Positions 54,530-62,516 of a DNA stretch of 64,000 bases are shown piece by piece (the stretch's first letter is position 1; every line of letters begins with the position of its first letter). The translations under genes were made by a program, and so were the position numbers. Source of the stretch: Salegentibacter salegens (GTDB taxonomy: Bacteria; Bacteroidota; Bacteroidia; Flavobacteriales; Flavobacteriaceae). The DNA lies in NCBI RefSeq assembly GCF_900142975.1, contig NZ_LT670848.1, forward strand, positions 806,001 to 870,000. Direction: 5' to 3'. The notes under the pieces are model-generated. The model worked only from the letters and a program-made list of their open reading frames with translations, searched no databases and was not told the origin of the DNA.

Positions 54530-55765
54530 TTAATTTTTATTATTTAATTTAATTCTCAAAGAGTCCATATCACTTGAAATTTTAGAATCAATTACCCGGG
54601 CATAAATTTGAGTAGTAGATAATTTTGTATGTCCTAAAAGCTTAGATACTGTTTCAATAGGAACACCATTGGCTAAGGTTACCGTTGTGGCAAAAGTATG
54701 CCTTGCGGCGTGGAAACTAAGTTCTTTATTTATCTTTACCGCTTTGGTAATTTCGCGTAAGTACTGGTTGGTTTTCTGGTTGGAATAGACCGGAAGTAAA
54801 ATATCACTGGAACATACCTTTGGATGGTCCTGGTACTTTTCAAGAATTCGTTCAGCTTCTTCTAACAGTGGGATTCTCAGCATCGTATTAGTTTTTATCC
54901 TTCGGGTGTATATCCACTTATTCCCATCAACACCTATCTGAATATGCTTTTTCTTTAGCTCCTTGACATCGCCATAGGGCAACCCCGTATAACAACAGAA
55001 CACAAAAATATCTCGGTTGATATTGTGAGTAGACCTTTTGAACTCCTTTTCCTTGATCTTTTGTAATTCGGCTTTGGATAGGTAGACCATATCCACCTGG
55101 TCAAAACGGAGTTTAAACCTTTTGGTTGGGTTCTTTTCAATCCAATCTAAATCTTCGGCCAGGCGCATCAGTTTTTTAAAGCGCTCCATATGCTTCATGA
55201 CTCCATTATTTTGGAGCCTTGGCAAGCCCCTCAAAAAGCTTTCAAATCCCAGGGTAAACTGATAATCAATCTGTTTTAAATAAATATCTGAGGTATTATA
55301 CTGGGCTTTTAAAAAATCTTTGAGATAGTTTTCCGTAGTTGTATAGTTTTTCATAGTCCCATACTTTAAAACCTTACCCATTTTCTCCTTGTGATAATGG
55401 ATCAAATAGATAAGCGTATAATGCTGCTGATCACTCCCCAAAAATCTAGCTTTGACCGTCTGCGTGGTTACTAGCAGTCCTTCTTTTACAAGACTGTCAT
55501 GGGTTTTATAGAGCTGGGCCTTGGTTTCATCAATTTTTTTATTGATGAGCCGGCTTTCAGAACTGTTACCAGTAAGTTTACTGGCTACTGGATTCCACTT
55601 GTCAATCGGAATAGTACGTTTTAAACTGATTTCAAGGGATTTGCCGTTTACGGTAATTCGGGCATAGAGGATAGCTGATTCAGGTTGTTTTTTCTTTTTT
55701 CGGATAATAAAAGAAATGGAAAAGGTTTGACTGGTACGCATAGCTTTGTTGTTTAAATGAAACAA
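54530..55765 (-). CDS. Tyrosine-type site-specific recombinase (integrase)
   Basis: 411 residues. The N-terminal SAM-like/core-binding domain (to about 215) is typical of Bacteroidota integrases (ESAILYARITVNGKSLEISL, DYQFTLGFESFLRG). The catalytic domain has FVFCCYTGLPYGDVKELKKK, where the usual first Arg (TGLR) is replaced by Pro-Tyr as in many Bacteroidota recombinases such as IntDOT relatives, HxxR in FHAARHTFATTV, GH in LLGHTKLSTTQ and nucleophile Tyr in IYARV. It lies 225 bp from the tRNA-Pro end, the usual position for an integrase that targets that tRNA. Its promoter region is the element's right arm. Confidence 0.9.
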   Translation of the reverse strand: MFHLNNKAMRTSQTFSISFIIRKKKKQPESAILYARITVNGKSLEISLKRTIPIDKWNPVASKLTGNSSESRLINKKIDETKAQLYKTHDSLVKEGLLVTTQTVKARFLGSDQQHYTLIYLIHYHKEKMGKVLKYGTMKNYTTTENYLKDFLKAQYNTSDIYLKQIDYQFTLGFESFLRGLPRLQNNGVMKHMERFKKLMRLAEDLDWIEKNPTKRFKLRFDQVDMVYLSKAELQKIKEKEFKRSTHNINRDIFVFCCYTGLPYGDVKELKKKHIQIGVDGNKWIYTRRIKTNTMLRIPLLEEAERILEKYQDHPKVCSSDILLPVYSNQKTNQYLREITKAVKINKELSFHAARHTFATTVTLANGVPIETVSKLLGHTKLSTTQIYARVIDSKISSDMDSLRIKLNNKN

Positions 55766-55836
55766 TTAATTAAGGCGAAAGTCAAACTACCAATACATAA
55801 TTATGGAGTACCGGTAAGCTAAAAATACAAAAAAAT

Positions 55837-55885
55837 AACTCACGATTAACTCACAAATTCACCGTGAACTCACGATTAACTCACA
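55837..55885 (+). repeat. Two candidate integrase arm sites, right end
   Basis: AACTCACGATTAACTCACA at 55837-55855 and GAACTCACGATTAACTCAC at 55866-55884: two copies 29 bp apart, both in the same orientation as the left copy. They lie 100-150 bp from the right att repeat, between it and the integrase gene. Confidence 0.65.
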
Positions 55886-55916
55886 TAAAATTTAACACTA
55901 TTTGTTAAATTTTGAG

Positions 55917-55968
55917 CACAAAAAAAAGGGTAACTATATGAAAACCATACAATTATCCTTTTTTTGTG
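55917..55968 (-). terminator. Element-borne terminator behind tRNA-Pro
   Basis: CACAAAAAAAAGG at 55917-55929 and CCTTTTTTTGTG at 55957-55968 pair with one bulge around a 27-nt loop. It lies 22 bp after the tRNA end and replaces the terminator that the insertion separated from the tRNA. Confidence 0.55.
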
Positions 55969-55989
55969 TTAAAATATAACTTGTAAAAG

Positions 55990-56064
55990 TCGGGGTGGCA
56001 GGATTCGAACCTGCGGCCTCCTGCTCCCAAAGCAGGCGCGATAACCGGGCTACGCTACACCCCG
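55990..56064 (-). tRNA. tRNA-Pro (anticodon TGG)
   Basis: Cloverleaf on the minus strand starting CGGGGTG at 56064. The anticodon arm is CCTGC-TTTGGGA-GCAGG (anticodon TGG), the T-arm CAGGTTCGAATCCTG, and the acceptor CGGGGTG pairs with CACCCCG. CCA is not encoded. Its 3' 13 bp form part of the right att repeat, so integration regenerates an intact gene. Confidence 0.95.
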
Positions 56065-56283
56065 AGTAATTTTTTAATCGCGCTCGGCGCGATAATTGGG
56101 AAGACTTATACTGGCAATGCCAGAAATAAACCCCAAAATTAATAGCATAAACTATTAACGGAAATTTTAGTCTTATCCGATCCAAAATACTCTTTCAAAA
56201 AGCAGTCCGGGAGACGGAGGAAGATTATCCCTATCTTTTCCAGAAGAAAAGGAGAATAAAAATCCGCAGACTAAAAAATCTTG

Positions 56284-56365
56284 CGGAGAGACCGGGATTC
56301 GAACCCGGGCATCCCGAAGGATGACAGCTTAGCAGGCTGCTGCATTACCACTCTGCCACCTCTCC
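56284..56365 (-). tRNA. tRNA-Ser (anticodon GCT)
   Basis: Cloverleaf on the minus strand from GGAGAGG at 56365, with a long variable arm (CATCCTTCGGGATG). Anticodon loop CTGCTAA gives GCT; the T-arm is CCGGGTTCGAATCCCGG. The acceptor closes with TCTCTCC and discriminator G. About 220 bp of non-coding DNA with a small GC hairpin (56078-56092) separate it from tRNA-Pro. Confidence 0.95.
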
Positions 56366-56510
56366 AATATTTAAGAACGCGCAAACATTTTTGCGGTTGC
56401 AAATGTAACTTTTACTTACTTACCTTCCAAACTTTTTAGGCTAAAGAATGCAATAAAATAAGCACTAATTTTTAAACGCTTTGCCGTCAGAATTTTAAGT
56501 TTAAAAGTTT

Positions 56511-57749
56511 TTAAACATTTATTTCTTCCTGGTCTATTAAGCGAGCTACATTTTTAATAATTCGCTGATGATTCTTGACAAATGGATTGCTCTTATCCCA
56601 AACATAACCGGCGAGAACTGCACAAATTTGTTCTTTTATTTCTTTCCGCGGCATTTCGTGAAAAAACAATTTTTGCAAATTCCCTGTATACCATTCTTTT
56701 ACATAACTGCTAAATACAGAAATTCCTGCTTGCATATAATCGGCATAATCTTTTTCCCAATTAACTTGTTCTCCTTCAACTTCCAGCCTGGCAAGTTTAG
56801 CTGCCTGTAAACCAGATTCGGTTGCAAAAGCTACTCCCGAGGAGAAAATAGGATCAAGAAACTCAGCACTGTTACCACTTAGTGCAAATCCTTCTCCATA
56901 AATTTTCTTTACATTTCTTGAGATATTTGGCATTTTAATTGGCTCAAAAAGAAACAATTCATCATCAAATCTATCCTGATAATATTCCAGTTTTTTTAGC
57001 ATTTCTCTAAACGCTAACGAATTATCTTTACTGAAATTTCCAAACCAATCATTATTACTCACAAAACCCAGGCTTGAATTTCCGTTTGAAAAAGGGAAAT
57101 ACCAAAACCAGGTTTTAGTGTCCAAAACTTCAAAAGTAATCAATTCACCTTCTTTTCCTTTTGGCCTGTTTGTCTCTTTAATATGAGTAAATATTGATGA
57201 ATTCCCAGATATTTTTGGAGATGCATTCAATTTCAACTGATTTGCTAAAACACGGCCATTCCCACTGGCATCAATTATAAAATCAGCGTTTATCTTAAAA
57301 TTATCTTCAGAATTTATAACAATTTCAGTAGTAGATTTTTTTCCGCAGAAAATAACATTAGTAACTTCGGCATTAAAGAAAATTTTTACGCCTTTACGCT
57401 CCATCTCATTTGCTAACACAAGATCAAAATCAGCCCTTGGAACCTGCCAGGTCCAATCCCAACCTTTGCCAAATTTCTCACTAAAATCAAATTCGCCAAC
57501 TTTGCCGCCTTTTATAAATCTCGCGCCATATTTTTTCTGAAAACTGGCTGCCTTAATAGCTTCCAGTAATCCTGCTTCTTCAAAATTATCCATACTCCTG
57601 GGAAGCAAACTTTCCCCGATACTAAAACGCGGGAACGTACTTTTTTCGACTACTAAACAATCAACCCCATGTTTTTTTAAATAGCCGGCTGCAACCATAC
57701 CAGATGGACCTGCACCAATAATTAAGATTTGGGTTTCAAGCTGTTTCAT
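56511..57749 (-). CDS. FAD-dependent oxidoreductase, halogenase-like, of the flexirubin-type cluster
   Basis: 412 residues. The FAD motif GAGPSGMVAAGYLKKHGVD (GxGxxG) starts the protein, followed by VEKSTFPRFSIGESLLPRS, the GES-x-x-P element shared by flavin halogenases and geranylgeranyl-reductase-like enzymes. The segment GWDWTWQVPRADFD carries a W-x-W-x-V-P form of the halogenase WxWxIP motif, and ISGNSAEFLDPIFSSGVA is the second FAD contact. Genes of this type are called tryptophan-halogenase-like in flexirubin clusters, and flexirubins are often chlorinated, so ring chlorination is plausible, but the catalytic lysine is not located with certainty. It is divergent from the ammonia-lyase. 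Confidence 0.75.
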   Translation of the reverse strand: MKQLETQILIIGAGPSGMVAAGYLKKHGVDCLVVEKSTFPRFSIGESLLPRSMDNFEEAGLLEAIKAASFQKKYGARFIKGGKVGEFDFSEKFGKGWDWTWQVPRADFDLVLANEMERKGVKIFFNAEVTNVIFCGKKSTTEIVINSEDNFKINADFIIDASGNGRVLANQLKLNASPKISGNSSIFTHIKETNRPKGKEGELITFEVLDTKTWFWYFPFSNGNSSLGFVSNNDWFGNFSKDNSLAFREMLKKLEYYQDRFDDELFLFEPIKMPNISRNVKKIYGEGFALSGNSAEFLDPIFSSGVAFATESGLQAAKLARLEVEGEQVNWEKDYADYMQAGISVFSSYVKEWYTGNLQKLFFHEMPRKEIKEQICAVLAGYVWDKSNPFVKNHQRIIKNVARLIDQEEINV

Positions 57750-57834
57750 TTTTGCAGAATACGCCGATTTATATTTATAATAAATTTTTAATCTAAATCA
57801 AAAACCGGCAATTTTTAATACGGGCTAAATATAG

Positions 57835-57842
57835 TACATTTG
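57835..57842 (+). promoter_or_regulatory. -7 box of the ammonia-lyase promoter
   Basis: TACATTTG, an exact Bacteroidota -7 match. A start of transcription about 7 bp later rules out the TTG at 57840 as translation start and supports the ATG at 57870 (or 57861). Confidence 0.6.
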
Positions 57843-57869
57843 TTAAGATTTTTAACAATAATGCGGCCT

Positions 57870-59402
57870 ATGCTCCAAATTAATGATGCCCTTAGCCTTG
57901 AAGATTTTCACAAGGTTTTGTTTGAAAATACTGAAATTCAGTTGTCTTCACAAAACCTTTCCAAAATTGAGAACAGTTTTGAGTTTCTTAAAGAGTTTTC
58001 GCAAAATAAGGTTATTTATGGCGTTAATACAGGTTTTGGCCCGATGGCGCAATACAAGATCAAGGATAAAGATCGCATTCAACTTCAATATAATTTAATT
58101 CGCAGTCATTCCTCAGGTTCAGGAAAACCAATGGAGCCGCTCTACGTTAAAGCTTTAATGCTGGCTCGTTTAAATACACTTTCCTTAGGAAAATCTGGCG
58201 TGCATAAATCGGTAGCTGAAGTGATGCAGGAACTTATTAATAAAAATATAACGCCTTTAATTTTTGAACACGGTGGAGTAGGAGCTTCGGGAGATTTAGT
58301 GCAATTAGCACATTTAGCACTGGTTTTAATTGGGGAAGGAGAAGTTTTTTATCAGGGAAAACGTCTTGAAACCAAAGAAGCTTTTGCGAAAGAAAATATT
58401 GAGCCAATAAAGATTGAAATTAGGGAAGGCCTGGCTTTAATGAATGGCACTTCGGCAATGACGGGTATTGGCATTGTCAATATTATTTATGCCAGGCGAT
58501 TGTTAAACTGGTCGGTTTTTTGTTCTTCGGCGATTAATGAAATCGTGCAGGCTTACGACGATCATTTATCTGAAGAGCTCAATGCAGCAAAAAAACATCC
58601 TGGCCAGCAAAAGATTGCTGAAAAAATGCGAAATCATTTAAAAGATAGCAAACTTACCCGAGACCGTAACGAGCATTTATATAATGATGAAGCCGATAAA
58701 AATACGTATTTCAAGGAAAAAGTTCAGGAATATTATAGCTTGCGCTGCGTACCACAAATTTTAGGTCCCGTTTACGATACCATAGAGTATACTGCAAAAA
58801 TCCTAATCGAAGAGGTAAATTCAGCTAATGATAATCCCATTATAGATGTTGAAAATGAGCACGTCTATCACGGCGGAAATTTCCATGGAGATTATGTGGC
58901 TTTAGAAATGGATAAATTAAAACTGGTGGTCACAAAACTATCGATGCTTGCCGAGCGCCAGCTTAATTATTTGCTAAACAATAAACTTAACGATATTTTA
59001 CCACCATTTGTGAATTTGGGAAAATTGGGTTTAAATTTCGGGATGCAAGGCGCGCAGTTTACCGCGGTTTCGACTACTGCCGAAAACCAAACACTATCCA
59101 ACCCAATGTACGTTCACAGTATTCCCAACAATAACGATAACCAGGATATTGTGAGTATGGGTGCTAACGCTGCGAATATTACAAAAACCGTTATTGATAA
59201 TGCGTTTGAAGTGCTTTCGGTAGAAATTATTACTATTATTCAGGCATTGCGTTATTTGAAGTTTGATGAAAAACTGTCACAAAAAACCCGGAAAGTTTTG
59301 GAAGAAATGAATAAAATAATACCCGAAATAAAGGAAGATTTCCCGATGTATAAAATTAATGCGGAAGTAAAGGATTATCTAAAAAATAACGAAGTTTATT
59401 AA
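57870..59402 (+). CDS. Tyrosine ammonia-lyase of flexirubin biosynthesis (HAL/PAL/TAL family)
   Basis: 510 residues from the ATG at 57870, where MLQINDALSLEDFHKVL lines up with the known family start. The MIO-forming Ala-Ser-Gly triad lies in EHGGVGASGDLVQLAHL, and KVIYGVNTGFGPMAQYKIK, NLIRSHSSGSGKPM and EEVNSANDNPIIDVEN are intact. The His in LIRSHSSG, at the position that selects tyrosine, matches the well-known Flavobacterium johnsoniae tyrosine ammonia-lyase as I remember it. The product 4-coumarate is the aryl starter of flexirubin. It is first in a plus-strand run of pigment genes, after a 70-bp divergent promoter region. Confidence 0.88.
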   Translation: MLQINDALSLEDFHKVLFENTEIQLSSQNLSKIENSFEFLKEFSQNKVIYGVNTGFGPMAQYKIKDKDRIQLQYNLIRSHSSGSGKPMEPLYVKALMLARLNTLSLGKSGVHKSVAEVMQELINKNITPLIFEHGGVGASGDLVQLAHLALVLIGEGEVFYQGKRLETKEAFAKENIEPIKIEIREGLALMNGTSAMTGIGIVNIIYARRLLNWSVFCSSAINEIVQAYDDHLSEELNAAKKHPGQQKIAEKMRNHLKDSKLTRDRNEHLYNDEADKNTYFKEKVQEYYSLRCVPQILGPVYDTIEYTAKILIEEVNSANDNPIIDVENEHVYHGGNFHGDYVALEMDKLKLVVTKLSMLAERQLNYLLNNKLNDILPPFVNLGKLGLNFGMQGAQFTAVSTTAENQTLSNPMYVHSIPNNNDNQDIVSMGANAANITKTVIDNAFEVLSVEIITIIQALRYLKFDEKLSQKTRKVLEEMNKIIPEIKEDFPMYKINAEVKDYLKNNEVY

Positions 59403-59511
59403 CCTTGCAGGATAAAATTTTTGGGGTTAATGTAAATAGGTGTTGATAATGCTATATTCTAATTTAGAACATGATTTTGAGTGTTTTAAAGCTTTTTCGC
59501 AGAATATGTGG

Positions 59512-59568
59512 ACAAAACCGCGAGATTCAGGAGGACCGATTTTCCATCGGTTCTCCGCGGGGTTTTGT
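59512..59568. repeat. Long hairpin in the intergenic region after the ammonia-lyase
   Basis: ACAAAACCGCG and CGCGGGGTTTTGT (59512-59522, 59556-59568) enclose GGAGGACCGAT and ATCGGTTCTCC with a 5-nt loop, a stem of over 20 bp. A second dyad TTTCTTTTG / CAAAAGAAA lies at about 59630-59656. It is probably a terminator and intergenic repeat rather than a gene; an ORF of 101 codons runs across it but looks spurious. Nothing else is recognised in the 340-bp gap 59403-59741. Confidence 0.55.
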
Positions 59569-59741
59569 TCACGGTTTTTGGTATTTTCGCCAAAAAATTC
59601 CTTGAAAAAGGCGTCTTTTTCTTTGCTTCGTTTCTTTTGGACGAGCAAAAGAAATGAAGGGCAGGCCAAATCAAACAATAATTCAATAAAAGATTTCCAA
59701 AATAATAGCTTTAATAATTCTATCAAATTTCTAACTAAAAA

Positions 59742-60472
59742 ATGAAATACGCCCTCATCACCGGTGCTTCCCGCGGAATTGGAAAAGCCATTGCTTTAAA
59801 AATAGCAAAGGAATTGCAATATAATATTTTATTGAATTATCATTCCAATACTGATGCTGCAGAAGCAACTAAAAAACTTATTGAAGCCGAAGGTGTAAAA
59901 TGCGAATTGCTTCAGTTTGATGTAGCTGATGCTGAAAAAACCGCAAAAGCATTTGAAGATTTCGGTAAAAATAATCTAAATGCTGAAATTGAAGTCATTG
60001 TAAATAATGCAGGAATTACCCGCGACGGACTTTTTATGTGGATGAAGCCAGAAGACTGGCAATCGTAATCAATACCAGTTTAAACGGGTTTTATAATGTA
60101 ACCCAGGCTTTGCTCAAAAATATGCTTAGACGCCGTTATGGGCGAATTATTAATATCGTTTCACTTTCCGGATTAAAAGGCAATGCCGGGCAGGTGAATT
60201 ATTCGGCGGCAAAAGGAGCGATGGTCGCTGCCACTAAAGCCCTGGCGCAAGAAATTGGCAAAAGAAAAGTCACCGTTAATGCTGTGGCACCAGGTTTTAT
60301 AACTTCAGATATGACCGCCGATTTTGATGAAAAAGAGCTTAAAAAATTAATTCCCTTAAGTCGTTTTGGTGAAGCCGAAGAAGTTGCCGATTTAGTGAGT
60401 TTCCTGGCCTCAAATAAAGCTTCTTACATTACCGGGGAAGTGATAAATATTAACGGCGGACTCTATTCTTAA
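59742..60472 (+). pseudogene. 3-oxoacyl-ACP reductase (FabG-like), interrupted by a 1-bp frameshift
   Basis: The SDR gene is split over two frames. Frame 1 (59742-60068) carries ALITGASRGIGKAIALKIA and VNNAGITRDGLFMWMKPEDW, then stops at QS-TAA. Frame 2 (through 60472) continues as VINTSLNGFYNVTQALLKNM, IVSLSGLKGNAGQVNYSAAK (catalytic Ser, Tyr, Lys), VAPGFITSDMTADFDE and ITGEVININGGLYS. Inserting one base at about 60065/60066 (TCG-TAATC to TCG-GTAATC) restores a complete 243-residue enzyme. It should reduce polyene beta-keto intermediates. Either the gene is broken or the base was lost in sequencing of a short G run; all motifs are intact, so the latter is plausible. Confidence 0.85.
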
Positions 60473-60475
60473 ACT

Positions 60476-61354
60476 ATGTCTAATTGGAAGGGACAATCAC
60501 GTGGTACCGTTCTTGGGTTGAGAATTTATGTTTTCATCATCAAAACTTTCGGGCTTTACGCTTCTTATTTTGTCCTTCTTTTTGTGGCGCTCTACTTTGT
60601 ATTTTTCGCTTTTAATTCTACGAAAAGCGTTTATTATTTATTTAGAAATCGGTTGGGCTATTCCCGGCTAAATTCAGCTTTGAATATTTACAAAAGTTAT
60701 TTCACTTTTGGTAGGATCCAACTTGACCGTGTCGCTATCACGTCGGGCCTAAAACACAAGTATAGCTTTGAGTTTGATGGAATTCAGCATATTCAAAACT
60801 TACTGGAACAGAAAAAAGGCGGCATTTTGCTTACTGCGCACATTGGAAATTTTAACCTGGCAAAACATTTTTTTGATGATAAGAATAATCATCACATTGT
60901 AAACCTTGTAGTTACCGACTTAGAGCACGAAGAAATTAAGAACTACCTGGATTCGGTAACCGGGAAATCGGCTATAAAACTTATTGTTTTAAAAGAAAAT
61001 CTTTCACATATTTTTGAAATGAACAATGCGCTTCAAAATAACGAATTATTGGTATTTGCCGCCGATCGTTATACCGAACAGGCTAAAACTTACACCCATA
61101 ATTTTATGGAAAAACCGGCACAATTTCCGCAGGGCCCTTTTAAATTGGCTGCTCGTAATGAAATTCCCGTGTTGTTTGTGCACATTATGCGGGAGAAGAA
61201 TTTTCATTATCATTTCTATGCAAGGCCCTATAATCCTAAGAAAAATGATGCGAAAAATCTTTTAAAAGCTTATCTTGAAAATCTGGAAACTATGCTAAAA
61301 AAGTATCCGCATCAATGGTATAATTATTATGATTACTGGAACGATTTCAGTTAA
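60476..61354 (+). CDS. LpxL/HtrB-type lipid A acyltransferase family protein, flexirubin cluster
   Basis: 292 residues. One membrane segment (FVLLFVALYFVFFAF) at the N-terminus, then the acyltransferase fold. The family H-x4-D/E motif appears as AHIGNFNLAK: His is present but the acidic residue is Asn. The later NFMEKPAQFPQGPFKLAARN and IPVLFVHIMREKN match the substrate region. Family members add acyl chains to lipid A; in pigment clusters a homologue is thought to acylate the polyene or dialkylresorcinol. It begins 4 bp after the ketoreductase stop. Confidence 0.82.
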   Translation: MSNWKGQSRGTVLGLRIYVFIIKTFGLYASYFVLLFVALYFVFFAFNSTKSVYYLFRNRLGYSRLNSALNIYKSYFTFGRIQLDRVAITSGLKHKYSFEFDGIQHIQNLLEQKKGGILLTAHIGNFNLAKHFFDDKNNHHIVNLVVTDLEHEEIKNYLDSVTGKSAIKLIVLKENLSHIFEMNNALQNNELLVFAADRYTEQAKTYTHNFMEKPAQFPQGPFKLAARNEIPVLFVHIMREKNFHYHFYARPYNPKKNDAKNLLKAYLENLETMLKKYPHQWYNYYDYWNDFS

Positions 61355-61363
61355 AAACAACTT

Positions 61364-61813
61364 ATGGCAGAAAATTTACTCAAAGAACCAATTTTAGATT
61401 TAGACCGAATTCTGCAGTTAATTCCCCAGAAACCTCCGTTTGTGATGGTAGACAGTTTACTGGAATATACCGAAAAGACTGGAACCACCGGGTTTACTAT
61501 TCCTTCAGATAATATTTTGGTAGAAAACACTATTTTTTCTGAACCGGGACTTATTGAGCATATGGCGCAGAGTATGTCGCTTTGGCGTGGTTATGAAGGA
61601 TTTTTAAGCGGACTCGATAAGCCAAAAACCGGTTTTATTGGTGCCATTAAAGCTGTAGAAATTATGGAACTTCCAAAAGCAGGAAGCAAACTAGTCACGT
61701 ATGTAGAAATCCTGCAGGAGTTTATGAACGTAACTTCTGTTGGCGCTCGTACTTTTGATGAAGAAGGAAAGCTTTTAGCCACTTCCGAAATGAAAACCGT
61801 TACTGTAGACTGA
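61364..61813 (+). CDS. Hotdog-fold dehydratase (FabZ/ApeP-like), flexirubin cluster
   Basis: 149 residues. A single hotdog domain: RILQLIPQKPPFVMVDSLLE, then ENTIFSEPGLIEHMAQSMSLW and GFIGAIKAVEIMELPKAGSK. The Glu of the active site in LIEHMAQ fits, but the usual catalytic His of FabZ (HFPGxP) is not in the expected place, so it is either degenerate or of an aryl-polyene-specific type. It would dehydrate 3-hydroxyacyl-ACP during polyene elongation. It lies 10 bp after the acyltransferase. A 283-bp AT-rich gap with inverted-repeat-like segments follows before the thioesterase. Confidence 0.75.
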   Translation: MAENLLKEPILDLDRILQLIPQKPPFVMVDSLLEYTEKTGTTGFTIPSDNILVENTIFSEPGLIEHMAQSMSLWRGYEGFLSGLDKPKTGFIGAIKAVEIMELPKAGSKLVTYVEILQEFMNVTSVGARTFDEEGKLLATSEMKTVTVD

Positions 61814-62096
61814 TTTTTCTAACAAAAATAGATAATAGATTTTGTATGGCGGGCCAATTATTTTACTTTGATACTTTGGCCTATCGAAAATTTGTCGTAA
61901 AATTTGAAGTGAAAGCACCGTAAAATTTTAGCCTATTTGAGCTAAAGGTTTATTCTATTAAATTTAAATTTTCTAGCGAGTTCCTAAAATTTAGATGCAG
62001 AACGAAAAATTTAGATAAAGTTTCGTAAGCCTAGATTTTTTTGGTTCGTTTTTTCATCGATGGAAAAAATGAACACTATTAATAATTTATTATAAT

Positions 62097-62516
62097 ATGC
62101 TGGAGAAATCCTTAACCACAATCACGAATCTTAGGGTGCGTTTCCACGAATGTGACCCGCTACAAATCGTGTGGCATGGCAATTATTTAAAATACTTCGA
62201 AGAAGGTCGAGAAGATTTTGGCAGGGAACACGGCATTTCATACCTCGATGCTCAAACTGAAGGTTTTTCCACACCCATTGTAAAATCAGTTTGTGAGCAT
62301 AAATTACCATTAAAATATAGCGACGCCTTTCGGGTAGAAACCACTTTTAAAAATTCTGAAGCCGCCAAAATGAATTTCATTTATAAAGTTTTTAAAGGCG
62401 AAGATTTGATTTGCACCGGGGAAACGTTGCAGGTTTTTCTTAATCAAAACAGGGAATTGGTATTAAATAATCCGCCGTTTTTCTTAGATTGGAAAAAGAA
62501 AATGAAGCTGCTTTAA
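62097..62516 (+). CDS. 4HBT-type acyl-CoA/ACP thioesterase (YbgC-like)
   Basis: 139 residues, hotdog fold. The 4HBT signature FHECDPLQIVWHGNYLKYFE is present with the catalytic Asp, and the C-terminal TLQVFLNQNRELVLNNPPFF fits. In the pigment cluster it would release or edit acyl chains. The stop overlaps the ketosynthase ATG (TAATG). It starts after a 283-bp gap, so a separate promoter is likely. Confidence 0.85.
   Translation: MLEKSLTTITNLRVRFHECDPLQIVWHGNYLKYFEEGREDFGREHGISYLDAQTEGFSTPIVKSVCEHKLPLKYSDAFRVETTFKNSEAAKMNFIYKVFKGEDLICTGETLQVFLNQNRELVLNNPPFFLDWKKKMKLL

Larger units (their letters stand above)
53571..56003. mobile_element. Small integrative element inserted in tRNA-Pro
   Basis: About 2.4 kb bounded by identical 16-bp direct repeats (AGTCGGGGTGGCAGGA) at 53571-53586 and 55988-56003. 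The right copy is the 3' end of the tRNA-Pro gene on the minus strand. Inside lie a tyrosine recombinase gene, a decayed gene, three copies of a candidate arm-type repeat near the two ends and a hairpin terminator 20 bp from the tRNA. The rest of 53587-54529 shows no intact gene. It is probably the remnant of a larger island or a minimal element. Confidence 0.8.

Noticed and set aside
53646..55885. ACTCAC repeats as a CRISPR-like or tandem repeat array
   Set aside because: Only three copies, two of them close together and one 2.2 kb away. The positions next to both att sites fit integrase arm sites better.
55934..56185. 83-codon ORF on the minus strand over tRNA-Pro
   Set aside because: It lies over the tRNA gene and only its frame is open.
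57840..57869. TTG start for the ammonia-lyase
   Set aside because: It lies inside the -7 box (57835-57842), and the family start matches the ATG at 57870.
59440..59745. 101-codon ORF in the gap after the ammonia-lyase
   Set aside because: It crosses a long hairpin and repeat-like sequence, and reading frames are open on the other strand over the same bases, which points to non-coding sequence.
60038..60472. Separate 144-residue reductase gene
   Set aside because: Its first residues are out of frame with FabG sequence. It is the second half of the frameshifted ketoreductase, not an independent gene.
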